NCBI GenBank assembly: GCA_950063125.1
Contig: CATLZI010000061.1
Span: 1-9,845, forward strand
Source of the DNA: an uncultured Porticoccus sp.
Lineage (GTDB): Bacteria; Pseudomonadota; Gammaproteobacteria; Pseudomonadales; Porticoccaceae
Length of the DNA: 9,845 nt
Reading direction: 5' to 3'
Position 1 is the first letter of the stretch; every line of letters begins with the position of its first letter. Positions 1-7,002 of the stretch are shown here, piece by piece. The notes beneath the pieces are model-generated. The model worked only from the letters and a program-made list of their open reading frames with translations. It had not been told where the DNA came from and ran no database searches. The translations under genes and the position numbers were made by a program.

Positions 1-2
1 GT

Positions 3-221
3 GGTGAACGCCTTTTTAAGGAGCAGCACCGCTTCATTGGTCACGTCGGTCCGGTTATCCCAATCCACGTTCCAGACCTGGAAGTAGATGGGTAAGATCC
101 CGGAGACGAGTCCTATCTCCAAACGGCCATTCATAATGTTGTCCAAGACCGCCGCGTCTTCCGCAATGCGGAGGGGATCGTAGAGGGGGACGGTGTAACC
201 CATTGCCCCCAGCCGGATTCG
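3..221 (-). CDS. Internal fragment of a luciferase-like (LLM) flavin-dependent monooxygenase, running off the window
   Basis: Reading the minus strand from about 221 down to 3 gives an open frame of about 73 codons with the hallmarks of the bacterial luciferase-like monooxygenase superfamily: RIRLGAMGY, then PLYDPLRIAEDAAVLD, then NGRLEIGLVSGI, followed by a VD/WDNRTDV segment and a helix EAVLLLKKAFT. In the family these correspond to the strand and helix around the 'P-L-x-x-P-x-R-x-A-E-x-x-x-x-L-D' and 'G-R-x-x-x-G-x-x-x-G' motifs near the flavin-binding barrel. There is no N-terminal part and no plausible start: upstream of RIRLG the DNA becomes the Bax-like gene in another frame. The downstream part lies beyond base 1. 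Members use reduced flavin and oxygen on varied substrates, and the substrate cannot be told from this piece. The fragment is not expected to be a working gene as it stands. Confidence 0.72.
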
Positions 222-640
222 GCGGCGGCCTGAACCAGAATTAGGGAAATGGGGATGGTATCGACGCGCAGCAGTAGCTGTTCGACGAGTTCCCCGGGTG
301 CTAACTCTTTGTTATTGAGACCGTATCGTGCCGCAATGCGATTGAGTGACCACTGTTTGATCCAGCCAGGTTGTTTGTCCTGATCCAGTTCGCTTTTTAG
401 TTCAAGCAGCCAGTCGCGGTCATCCAGAACGTCCTGGTTGGCAGCCTTGGCAAGGGGCTCCAGAAACTCAAAAAAACGGGTCTTTAGCTCGGGAATATCG
501 CTGATAATACTGAAATTGGGAAGTTTTGCCGACTCTACCCGGCTGGTGTTTAGCCACCACACGAGGGCAAGAAGAACCGCCAAACCCAGGGCCAGTGCGT
601 ATCTTTGTTTATGTGCTTGTATGAGTGAGAGTGGTTTCAT
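131..640 (-). pseudogene. Bax-like glucosaminidase-family protein, N-terminal part only, broken at the catalytic motif
   Basis: The first ~145 residues resemble the Bax family (E. coli Bax, about 270 aa), membrane-anchored proteins with a C-terminal glucosaminidase-type peptidoglycan hydrolase domain. Visible are a short basic N-terminus, a membrane anchor at about residues 14-30, a helical stretch (PELKTRFFEFLEPLAKAAN) typical of the family, and the start of the catalytic domain, ISLILVQAAAESGWG, with the putative catalytic Glu at residue 141. The family normally continues with an SRFA..GNNLFGQWCF-like segment. Instead the frame runs 24 unrelated codons to a stop, because the DNA switches to a monooxygenase fragment in another frame. 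The ATG at 640 has a weak AAGAG Shine-Dalgarno four bases upstream and lies divergent to the hydrolase gene at 812. More than 100 C-terminal residues are missing, so an enzyme made from this sequence should be inactive. Whether the break is biological or an assembly fault is open. Confidence 0.7.
207..221. other. Junction stretch readable as both Bax and monooxygenase motifs
   Basis: Read on the minus strand, these 15 bases give the end of the conserved Bax motif AESGWG in one frame and RIRLG of the luciferase-like monooxygenase in another. Above about 221 only the Bax frame makes sense, and below about 207 only the monooxygenase frame does. The two genes are therefore joined at a short sequence that both could have carried. 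Confidence 0.6.
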
Positions 641-811
641 GACGCTCTTAATTCAAAACTCAAGACGGCTTGAGACTCTCCCTGTTACGTGATGGTTCGA
701 ACCAGTTTGGTGTTTGTCTGGTAATCTTGCAAGGCCAATACACTCGGATTCACTGCGGCACAAAGCCGTCGGAGATGAAACTCAGATTCGGTTCTTACGT
801 ATGCTTATGCC
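641..811. other. Divergent intergenic region between the Bax-like gene and the hydrolase gene
   Basis: This 171-base gap separates two divergently oriented genes and should hold both promoters. I see no convincing -35/-10 pair on either strand and no Shine-Dalgarno sequence close to the hydrolase ATG at 812. The only clear structure is the dyad at 659-674. Short open frames crossing the region on the plus strand lack coding character and ribosome sites. Confidence 0.5.
659..674. repeat. Perfect 6-bp inverted repeat with 4-base spacer upstream of the Bax-like gene
   Basis: CTCAAG, ACGG, CTTGAG forms a perfect dyad beginning 19 bases upstream of the Bax-like start codon. It could be a regulator binding site or a small hairpin in the 5' leader. 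A 6-bp dyad can also occur by chance, and it has no T-run to suggest a terminator. Confidence 0.3.
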
Positions 812-1567
812 ATGAAAATACTTGCCTCTCTCTTGTCGGTTTTTCTGCTTATGCCTCTGGCCGCGCAGGCGGATCATGAGTGTGTGGTGTTGCTGCATGG
901 CCTGGCGCGGACGGCCAACTCAATGGATGATCTGGAGGAAGCGCTGTCCACCAGCGGTTATCGCGTGGTGAATGTCGGCTACCCGTCCCGGCAGGAAACC
1001 ATTGATCGTCTGGCGGTGATGGCGGTAGAGGAGGGTATCGCGGGCTGTGACCGGCAGCCGGTGGAGACAATACATTTTGTCACCCACTCGCTGGGGGGGA
1101 TTCTGGTCCGCTACTACCTGGCCGATAACAGCATTGCCAGGCTGGGACGCGTGGTGATGTTGGCGCCGCCGAACCAGGGGAGCGAGGTCGTGGATGAGTG
1201 GCGTGATGTGCCGGGTTACGAGTGGCTGAACGGCCCCGCAGGGCAGCAGTTGGGGACTGGCGAAGGCAGTGTGCCGCGTTCGCTGGGACCGGTGAATTTC
1301 CCCCTCGGGGTTATTGCCGGAACCCGTTCGATCAACCCCATTTTGTCGCAAAGCCTGCCTAGCCCTGACGATGGCAAGGTGAGTGTCGAAAACACCCGGG
1401 TCGAGGGGATGACGGATTTTATCGAGATGCCTTACACGCACACCTTTATGATGGGTGCTGAGCCGGTGATAAGGCAGGTTCAGCATTTTTTGCGGAGCGG
1501 TACTTTTTTTCACAAGTCCGTTTCTTCTCACAAACCCGATTCCTCTCACAAATCTGCTTCGCCCTAG
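812..1567 (+). CDS. Secreted lipase-like alpha/beta hydrolase
   Basis: This 251-aa protein begins with a clear Sec signal peptide (hydrophobic residues 3-17, likely cleavage after AQA at residue 20), so it should act in the periplasm or outside the cell. The mature part is a lipase-type alpha/beta hydrolase: VVLLHGLARTANSM at 25-38 supplies the HG oxyanion motif, THSLGG at 91-96 holds the nucleophile Ser93, the DDGKVSVENT loop near 186-195 offers the acid Asp186 or Asp187, and His210 in YTHTFMM is the likely catalytic His. This pattern is common in proteins labelled lipase, acetyltransferase or PGAP1-like hydrolase; the substrate is presumably an ester but is not determined. The last ~20 residues form a Ser/His/Lys-rich tail made by a DNA tandem repeat. 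The ATG was chosen because the signal peptide starts there, though no good Shine-Dalgarno precedes it. It converges on hemL and appears to stand alone. Confidence 0.85.
   Translation: MKILASLLSVFLLMPLAAQADHECVVLLHGLARTANSMDDLEEALSTSGYRVVNVGYPSRQETIDRLAVMAVEEGIAGCDRQPVETIHFVTHSLGGILVRYYLADNSIARLGRVVMLAPPNQGSEVVDEWRDVPGYEWLNGPAGQQLGTGEGSVPRSLGPVNFPLGVIAGTRSINPILSQSLPSPDDGKVSVENTRVEGMTDFIEMPYTHTFMMGAEPVIRQVQHFLRSGTFFHKSVSSHKPDSSHKSASP
1511..1564 (+). repeat. 18-bp tandem repeat, three copies, encoding the hydrolase C-terminus
   Basis: Units beginning CACAA at 1511, 1529 and 1547 are spaced exactly 18 bases apart. They encode HKSVSS, HKPDSS and HKSASP, the last six-residue blocks of the hydrolase at 812-1567, ending just before the stop codon. 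The copies have diverged at several bases, so this is not a recent expansion. Confidence 0.7.
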
Positions 1568-1661
1568 AGGTTTGTGCCAGAGTCTTCTGACAGGATGGCT
1601 GTGTGGCATCGAAGCTGTCGCGGTGCTTCTTTCTTTCTACCCCCTGCCCTGGCGAACCATT

Positions 1662-2942
1662 TTACAGTGTTTTAAATACCCGCTCCGCCGCGTCCAGGGT
1701 AAATTCCAGGTCTTCATCACTGTGGGCGGAGGACAGAAATCCTGCCTCATAGGCTGCCGGGGCCAGATAAATACCGGCTTCCAGCATGCCGTGGAAGAAT
1801 TTGCCAAAGCGCACGGTGTCGCAGGCCATGACCTGCTGGTAGTTAGTGACGGCTTTTTCTTCGGTGAAGAATACCCCGAACATGCTACCGACATGGTTGG
1901 TGGTCATGGGGATGCCGACGGCATCGGCGCGGGCTTGCAGGCCTTCGATCAGGCAGGTGGTTTTAGCGAACAGTTTGTCGTGGAAGCCGGGTCGCGTCAT
2001 TAATTCCAGTGTCGCCAGTCCGGCGGCCATGGCCACGGGGTTGCCGGACAGGGTGCCGGCCTGGTAGACCGGCCCCAACGGCGCGATCTGTTCCATGACT
2101 TTGCGCTTGCCGCCAAAGGCACCCACCGGCATGCCGCCGCCGATGACTTTACCCAGGGTGATCAGGTCGGCATCTATATTGTAGCGGCCCACCGCACAGC
2201 GGGGATCTACCCGGAAACCGGTCATCACTTCATCAATGATCAGCAGTGCACCGTGCTCGGTGCACTGACTGCGCAGGCTCTCGAGAAAGCCCGGCGCGGG
2301 AGGAATACAGCTCATGTTGCCGGTGACGGGCTCCAGAATGACACAGGCCACCTGGTCGCCAATTTCAGCAAACGCCTGTTCCACCCCGGCAATGTCGTTG
2401 TAGGTCAGCGTGACGGTGTGATCTGCCAGCGCCGCGGGAACCCCCGGTGAGCTGGGTACCCCCAGGGTTAATGCCCCGGAACCGGCTTTCACCAGTAGCG
2501 AGTCCGAATGGCCGTGGTAACAACCCTCGAACTTGATGATCTTGTCGCGACCGGTAAAGCCCCGCGCCAGACGAATCGCACTCATGGTGGCTTCAGTACC
2601 GGAATTGACCATGCGCACCATGTCCAGCCCCGGCACCCGCTCACAGAGTTCATCTGCCAGTTCAACTTCCAGTGCCGTGGGTGCACCAAAGGTCATGCCT
2701 TTCTTCAGTTGTTCGCTGACGGCGGCGATGACATCGGGGTGATTGTGCCCGGCGATCATCGGTCCCCAGGAAAGCACATAGTCGATATAGCGTTTGCCAT
2801 CCACATCGAAAATGTGTGAGCCCGCGGCGTGATCAAAAAAAACCGGGGTGCCGCCAACGGCTTTGAAGGCGCGGACGGGTGAATTGACGCCACCGGGGAT
2901 GTGGCGCTGGGCTGCTGTAAATAGTTGCTCTGATCGTTGCAT
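1662..2942 (-). CDS. hemL: Glutamate-1-semialdehyde 2,1-aminomutase
   Basis: HemL converts glutamate-1-semialdehyde to 5-aminolevulinate, the last step of the C5 route into tetrapyrrole synthesis in the cytoplasm, using pyridoxal/pyridoxamine phosphate. The 426-aa length is exactly typical. Family marks, in order: [13 protein letters not shown] at 14-26, the phosphate-binding NSGTEA at 113-118, [10 protein letters not shown] at 141-150, the cofactor-contacting Asp in [10 protein letters not shown] (Asp237), and the Schiff-base Lys265 in [17 protein letters not shown]. The start at 2942 gives the usual MxRSExLF N-terminus, although the upstream bases show no clear Shine-Dalgarno. The gene is divergent from the DUF924 gene at 3035 and convergent with the hydrolase gene. 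The 94 bases downstream hold no obvious intrinsic terminator. Another haem-pathway gene, hemJ, lies about 700 bases away on the same strand but is separated by the oppositely oriented DUF924 gene. Confidence 0.97.
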   Translation of the reverse strand: MQRSEQLFTAAQRHIPGGVNSPVRAFKAVGGTPVFFDHAAGSHIFDVDGKRYIDYVLSWGPMIAGHNHPDVIAAVSEQLKKGMTFGAPTALEVELADELCERVPGLDMVRMVNSGTEATMSAIRLARGFTGRDKIIKFEGCYHGHSDSLLVKAGSGALTLGVPSSPGVPAALADHTVTLTYNDIAGVEQAFAEIGDQVACVILEPVTGNMSCIPPAPGFLESLRSQCTEHGALLIIDEVMTGFRVDPRCAVGRYNIDADLITLGKVIGGGMPVGAFGGKRKVMEQIAPLGPVYQAGTLSGNPVAMAAGLATLELMTRPGFHDKLFAKTTCLIEGLQARADAVGIPMTTNHVGSMFGVFFTEEKAVTNYQQVMACDTVRFGKFFHGMLEAGIYLAPAAYEAGFLSSAHSDEDLEFTLDAAERVFKTL

Positions 2943-3034
2943 GGTTTTAAGCTATTTTCGTTGATAAATGAAAGAAAGTTATTATCCTTGATTGGGCATA
3001 AAGACGCTATTCAAAGCCACAGAATGGAGGTGCG

Positions 3035-3646
3035 ATGAACAGGGCGGAGCCAGCTTGGCAACTGATCCTTGACTATTGGTTTGGTACAGAGCCTGACGAT
3101 GCAATTTGTGCCCGTCAACAGTCGCCAATCTGGTGGAGCAAAAGTCCCGAGGTGGACGCTGATATACGCGACCGCTTTGAACCCTTCCTGCAGGTGCTCA
3201 TCAATGGCGGTAACCGCTACTGGTTGCAATTCGCCGAGAGTCGCCTGTCTGCGATTATCGTTCTCGACCAATTCTCCCGGAATATCTATCGGGACTCGTC
3301 AATTGCCTTCAATGCCGACAGGTTGGCGTTGAACTGGAGTCTCTCCGGTATTGACGCCGGCATGGATAAACAGTTGCGGCCAATTGAGCGGGTTTTCTTT
3401 TATCTGCCTCTGCAGCATACGGAAAGCCGGGAGATTCAGCGCCGCAGTGTGGTGTTGTACCGACACTTGCTGGCCCAGGTGCCCGCGGCACACAGGGACA
3501 CTTTCGCCGGGTTTCTGGATTATGCCGAGCGGCATGCGGCTGTCATTGAACAATTCGGCCGTTTTCCCCATCGCAATGAGGTGCTCGGCAGAGCATCTAC
3601 CGCTGAGGAACTGGAATATCTCTCGCAGCCTGATAGTGGCTTTTAG
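3035..3646 (+). CDS. DUF924 family protein
   Basis: The 203-aa product matches the DUF924 family (helical, TPR-like fold; role unknown) over its whole length. Conserved pieces are ILDYWFG at 11-17, WWSKSPEVDADIRDRF at 33-48, IIVLDQFSRNIYR at 74-86, RVFFYLPLQHTES at 119-131, and a C-terminal IEQFGRFPHRNEVLGRAST at 171-189. It has no signal peptide or membrane segment, so it should be cytoplasmic. The ATG has a strong GGAGG Shine-Dalgarno at 3026-3030, four bases upstream, which settles the start. It is divergent from hemL and ends only 9 bases from the end of hemJ on the opposite strand. Family members are widespread in proteobacteria and often sit near housekeeping genes. The RFGRFPHRN motif resembles a conserved active or binding site, but no function can be given. 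Confidence 0.9.
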   Translation: MNRAEPAWQLILDYWFGTEPDDAICARQQSPIWWSKSPEVDADIRDRFEPFLQVLINGGNRYWLQFAESRLSAIIVLDQFSRNIYRDSSIAFNADRLALNWSLSGIDAGMDKQLRPIERVFFYLPLQHTESREIQRRSVVLYRHLLAQVPAAHRDTFAGFLDYAERHAAVIEQFGRFPHRNEVLGRASTAEELEYLSQPDSGF

Positions 3647-3655
3647 CCGGGTGGA

Positions 3656-4111
3656 TTAAAACGGCCTGACTATAACCATCACCACGATTCCAACCAGCAT
3701 TAATACGGGGATTTCGTTAAACCACCGGTAGAACACATGACTGTGGGTGTTCCTGTCATCCCTGAACTGCTTCAGCAGATACAGGCAACTGTAATGGTAG
3801 ACGATGAGGAGTAGTACCAGTGCCAACTTTACCTGAAACCAGCCACTGTTCAGGAAGTAGTTCGGGTAGATGGAAAACAGCGCAATGCCCAGCGCAACGG
3901 CGACTATCATCGATGGGTTTGCAATACCCCGGTAAAGTTTGCGCTCCATGATTTTGAAGCGTTCGATGCTGATCCGATCCTCGGCCATGGCGTGGTAGAC
4001 AAATAGTCTTGGCAGGTAGAACAGCGCGGCAAACCAGCTGACCACAGCGATGATGTGAAACGCCGTGATCCAGCTTTGGCCGCCCAGCAAAAATTCTTTT
4101 ATCAGTGCCAT
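3656..4111 (-). CDS. hemJ: Protoporphyrinogen IX oxidase HemJ (CopD-like membrane protein)
   Basis: HemJ oxidises protoporphyrinogen IX to protoporphyrin IX, the penultimate step of haem synthesis, in the inner membrane. The 151-aa form has four membrane segments (about 14-35, 64-82, 91-113 and 133-150). Conserved blocks are FHIIAVVSWFAALFYLPRLF at 18-37 with His19, ERKLYRGIANPSM at 56-68, WFQVKLALVLLLIVYHYSC at 91-109 with Lys95 and His106, and the very conserved FRDDRNTHSHVFYRWFNEIP at 116-135. A conserved His and Lys are reported as essential in the family; His19 and Lys95 are my candidates. An open frame extends 19 codons further upstream to 4168, but that part overlaps the end of the ClC gene. 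The ATG at 4111 has AAGGA seven bases upstream and gives the usual MALIKEF N-terminus, so I chose it. It starts 10 bases after the ClC stop, implying cotranscription. Confidence 0.92.
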   Translation of the reverse strand: MALIKEFLLGGQSWITAFHIIAVVSWFAALFYLPRLFVYHAMAEDRISIERFKIMERKLYRGIANPSMIVAVALGIALFSIYPNYFLNSGWFQVKLALVLLLIVYHYSCLYLLKQFRDDRNTHSHVFYRWFNEIPVLMLVGIVVMVIVRPF

Positions 4112-4121
4112 TCGCTGATCC

Positions 4122-5870
4122 TTATTGGTAATAGTTGTCGATATCCTGGCGGGTGATGATACCAGCAACTTCGCTCATCAGCGGCGCTGCGGTTTGGCTG
4201 ACATAGACCGCCTGATCATCGTTCTGCTGCATGACCAGCAGGGCTTCCTGCAGGGTAGCGCGGGGGTGTATTGGCAGAATGGGCCATCGTTCCGCAGGAA
4301 TCTCCTGTAGATCGATAGTGGTATCCGGTTCCAGGGCCAGTTGTTCCTCCATATAGCGAGCGAGATCGGCGGGTCTCATGATGAGTTTCGGTTCGCCGAC
4401 ATCCTCAATCACAATCCATTGGGGTTTGCTTTTCAGCAGGTCATCGATGCGCTCGAATGGCAGATGGCGGGAGTGTGAGATAAAGTCGCGCTTCATCAGG
4501 CTGGTGACACCGGCCCGGCTCAGACTCTGGAACCGCGGTGAGCTATAGCCATCGCGACCAATGGAGAAAAGACCGGGCATACGTGTCAGCATCCGGCAGG
4601 TAATCGTCGCGATAACAGTGACCAGCATGCTGGGTAAGAGAATATTGGGGTTGTAGGTCAGTTCCAGTACAGCGATAAGCGCAGCAAGGGGTGCGTTCAG
4701 TACAGCACCCACCATTGCACCCATACCGATGATGGCATAAAAGCCGGTGGACGATGCCTGATCCGGATGAAAAAGACTGCCTGCGATGCCCAGTGCCCCG
4801 CCGAGGCAGGCACCGATAACAAAATTGGGCCCGATGATACCCCCGGGTAAACCCAGTCCGACCGAGACACTGGACACCAGTATTTTTGCCGCGACAATCC
4901 CGATCAGCAAGCCCACTCCCAGCTCGCCGAGTAAGGCTTGCTCGACAGTATCATAGCCGACCCCCTGAATGTGCGGTACCACAGTGGCGACGGCGCCACA
5001 CAAGACCCCCACACAGAGCATTCTCAGTAGCACCGGATGCTCCCGGAATTTTGTGGTGAAGGAATAGAGCATGAGCATGGCCGCTGCCGCCAGGCCGATA
5101 ACCAAGCCGCATGCCAGCAGGAAAGGGATTTCCCACAGACTACCCATGTCGATAAGGGGTATGGCAAAGGCGGGTTGTGAGCCGAATACGATTCGCGAAA
5201 CTACGCCGCCACTGACGGCTGCCAGAATGACTGGGATAAACCCGGCAATGGTGTATTCCATTAACACCACTTCCATAGCAAAAATAACCCCTGCCAGCGG
5301 TGTGTTAAATGACGCTGCTATGGCCGCCGCTACGCCGCAGGCAGCCAGTATGCGCAGACTGTTGTTCGGCAATTGCAGCTTCTGACCCAGCAGGCTGGAA
5401 CAGACGGCGCCCAGATGGGCGGCAGGTCCTTCTCTGCCTACAGAATGGCCGCTCAGTAAAGCAATGGCGGCGCCGCCAAACTGGAGTAGTCCGTTGGCCG
5501 CTGGCAATTGCGCCTGATGGTATTGCATCCGGTCGAGAATGTGGCCGACGCCGACGGTATGGTATTCCGTCCTGCAGCTGTGCATGATCAGTCCGATCAC
5601 CAGTGCCCCGACTACGGGCAGGATAAAATTGGTGGTGCGGCTGAGCATTTCAAAAGATTCGCTGCCCTGCGGCAGCAATAAGGCAAGGGGCCACTCAAAA
5701 GAGAGCCGGAAAGCGATAGCGATGAGCGCCGTCAGTAGTCCGCTAATGCAGCCCAGCACAGCTAACTGGGGCAGAGCGTCGGTGTGAGCAAGGCGCGCAC
5801 GGAAGGCATCCAGTCGCCGTGAAGGCCAGCGTTTTCCGAGACGACTTTTCTGTTCCTCTATGGAGGTCAT
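4122..5870 (-). CDS. ClC-family chloride channel/transporter with two C-terminal CBS domains
   Basis: The 582-aa protein has a ClC membrane domain (about 33-435) followed by a CBS pair (about 458-508 and 530-580), which in other ClC proteins binds nucleotides and tunes gating. The gating glutamate motif GREGPAAHLGA is present (Glu147), as is the third signature GLPGGIIGPNFVIGACLGGALG-like region (340-361). Other pathway positions differ from E. coli ClC-ec1. The Ser107 motif GSGIP is replaced by GVGHI (107-111). The internal proton glutamate (Glu203) appears to be Val201, after FAME. The Tyr445 position may be Phe435. These alignments were made by eye. Loss of the internal Glu is typical of channel-type ClCs, so passive conduction is possible. 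The start at 5870 has GGAG eight bases upstream. It is the first gene of a pair with hemJ and is divergent from argC. Confidence 0.93.
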   Translation of the reverse strand: MTSIEEQKSRLGKRWPSRRLDAFRARLAHTDALPQLAVLGCISGLLTALIAIAFRLSFEWPLALLLPQGSESFEMLSRTTNFILPVVGALVIGLIMHSCRTEYHTVGVGHILDRMQYHQAQLPAANGLLQFGGAAIALLSGHSVGREGPAAHLGAVCSSLLGQKLQLPNNSLRILAACGVAAAIAASFNTPLAGVIFAMEVVLMEYTIAGFIPVILAAVSGGVVSRIVFGSQPAFAIPLIDMGSLWEIPFLLACGLVIGLAAAAMLMLYSFTTKFREHPVLLRMLCVGVLCGAVATVVPHIQGVGYDTVEQALLGELGVGLLIGIVAAKILVSSVSVGLGLPGGIIGPNFVIGACLGGALGIAGSLFHPDQASSTGFYAIIGMGAMVGAVLNAPLAALIAVLELTYNPNILLPSMLVTVIATITCRMLTRMPGLFSIGRDGYSSPRFQSLSRAGVTSLMKRDFISHSRHLPFERIDDLLKSKPQWIVIEDVGEPKLIMRPADLARYMEEQLALEPDTTIDLQEIPAERWPILPIHPRATLQEALLVMQQNDDQAVYVSQTAAPLMSEVAGIITRQDIDNYYQ

Positions 5871-5970
5871 CTGCTGCGCTCCGATTGTTGCGGGACAGAG
5901 CCCGTTTATTGGCCTGGGGTTTGCGTTATTATAGGTAGCTCAATCCAGGCATAACAGGAACATTTATATC
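5871..5970. promoter_or_regulatory. Divergent promoter region between the ClC/hemJ pair and argC
   Basis: This 100-base gap must start transcription both ways. On the minus strand a perfect TATAAT (5933 to 5928) lies about 58 bases before the ClC start, with a poor -35 candidate, CTGTTA, at an 18-base spacing. On the plus strand TATTAT (5927-5932) is a 5/6 match to a -10 box with a weak TTTATT at 5905-5910, 16 bases upstream. The two -10 boxes occupy almost the same bases, so polymerase could serve only one direction at a time. I see no ArgR-type operator here. Confidence 0.4.
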
Positions 5971-7002
5971 GTGATCAAAGTAGGTATTGTTGGTGGGACC
6001 GGTTACACCGGCGTTGAATTGTTGAGATTGCTTGCGGTTCACCCCGATGTGGTGGTGACGGCGATCACTTCCCGTGGTGAGGCCGGGCGGCCCGTAGCCG
6101 AGCTGTTTCCAAATCTTCGCGGGCACTTTGACTTGTGCTTTACCGATCCTGCCGCCGGCGATCTCGATCGCTGTGATGTGGTCTTTTTTGCCACCCCGCA
6201 TGGTGTTGCTCAACTGACAGCGCCCGGCCTGCTCGAGAAAGGTGTGAGGGTGATTGACCTGTCAGCGGATTTCCGGATTCGCGATGTGGGCCTCTGGGAA
6301 ACTTGGTACAAGCAGCCCCATACTGCTCAGGAGCTCGTGTCCGAAGCTGTTTATGGCTTGCCGGAACTGAATCGTGAAGCGATCCGGCACGGTCGTCTGA
6401 TCGCCTGTCCCGGTTGTTATCCCACCAGTGTTCTGCTCGGTTTTTTGCCCCTGCTGGAGCAGGGCCTGGTGGATCAGGGAGACTTGATTGCAAGTTCGGC
6501 CTCCGGTGCCAGTGGTGCCGGGCGTCAGGCGAATATCGGAACGTCGCTGGCTGAAACCAGTGATAATTTCAAAGCGTATGCCGTTCCCGGTCACCGGCAC
6601 TTGCCGGAAATCAGGCAGGGTCTGGAGGACATTGCGGGATCCGGGGTGGGGCTGACTTTTGTGCCGCACCTGCTACCCATGATCAGGGGTATTCATTCCA
6701 CGCTCTATGCCAACTTGCTGGAGACCGAGGTGGATTTACAGAGACTCTATGAAGATCGCTTTCGGGATGAACCTTTTGTCGATGTGATGCCGGCCGGTAG
6801 CCATCCGGAGACACGCTCGGTGCGCGGTTCCAATGTTTGCAGAATAAGTGTGTTTCGGCCGGAGAATGGAACCAAGGTTGTGGTGTTGGCAGCCGAGGAC
6901 AACCTGGTAAAAGGTGCCTCGGGTCAGGCTATCCAGAACATGAATATCATGTTTGGCCTTTCAGAGAAGGCCGGTTTGCTGGCGCCTGCACTGCTTCCCT
7001 GA
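5971..7002 (+). CDS. argC: N-acetyl-gamma-glutamyl-phosphate reductase
   Basis: ArgC reduces N-acetyl-glutamyl phosphate to N-acetylglutamate semialdehyde with NADPH, the third step of arginine/ornithine synthesis in the cytoplasm. The 343-aa protein is of normal length for the type 1 enzyme. It shows the Rossmann dinucleotide motif [15 protein letters not shown] at 7-21, FFATPHG at 72-78, VIDLSADFR at 94-102, the catalytic Cys149 in [17 protein letters not shown] at 178-185, and the substrate-binding/catalytic GHRHLPEI at 207-214 (His208, His210). It begins with GTG at 5971. An AGGAA sequence ends 10 bases upstream, a slightly long spacing, and the next residues IKVGIVGG are the usual start of the protein. 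Its stop overlaps the next start (TGATG at 7000-7004), so it heads an operon with the DUF6776 and bactofilin genes. Confidence 0.97.
   Translation: MIKVGIVGGTGYTGVELLRLLAVHPDVVVTAITSRGEAGRPVAELFPNLRGHFDLCFTDPAAGDLDRCDVVFFATPHGVAQLTAPGLLEKGVRVIDLSADFRIRDVGLWETWYKQPHTAQELVSEAVYGLPELNREAIRHGRLIACPGCYPTSVLLGFLPLLEQGLVDQGDLIASSASGASGAGRQANIGTSLAETSDNFKAYAVPGHRHLPEIRQGLEDIAGSGVGLTFVPHLLPMIRGIHSTLYANLLETEVDLQRLYEDRFRDEPFVDVMPAGSHPETRSVRGSNVCRISVFRPENGTKVVVLAAEDNLVKGASGQAIQNMNIMFGLSEKAGLLAPALLP

Noticed and set aside
920..1609. Long minus-strand open frame (229 codons) opposite the hydrolase gene
   Set aside because: It lies antisense to a well-supported alpha/beta hydrolase with signal peptide and catalytic motifs, and its translation is Arg/His-rich without a recognisable domain. 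It is a shadow frame.
1568..1661. Terminator search in the convergent hydrolase-hemL gap
   Set aside because: Only 4-bp stems such as CAGA/TCTG are visible, with no run of T on either strand next to them.
1572..2003. Plus-strand open frame opposite the end of hemL
   Set aside because: Antisense to a complete, highly conserved HemL; no ribosome site or family resemblance.
2981..3014. hemL promoter candidate on the minus strand (GATAAT with upstream TTGAAT)
   Set aside because: The boxes are 22 bases apart, too far for a standard sigma-70 promoter, and no other -35 fits the GATAAT.
4112..4168. 19-codon N-terminal extension of hemJ
   Set aside because: It overlaps the ClC coding end. The ATG at 4111 has a good Shine-Dalgarno and gives the usual HemJ N-terminus.
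6837..7001. N-terminal extension of the DUF6776 gene inside argC
   Set aside because: The extra 55 codons are argC read in another frame. The TGATG overlap at 7000-7004 gives a normal coupled start, and the family begins with a short basic leader before its membrane segment.
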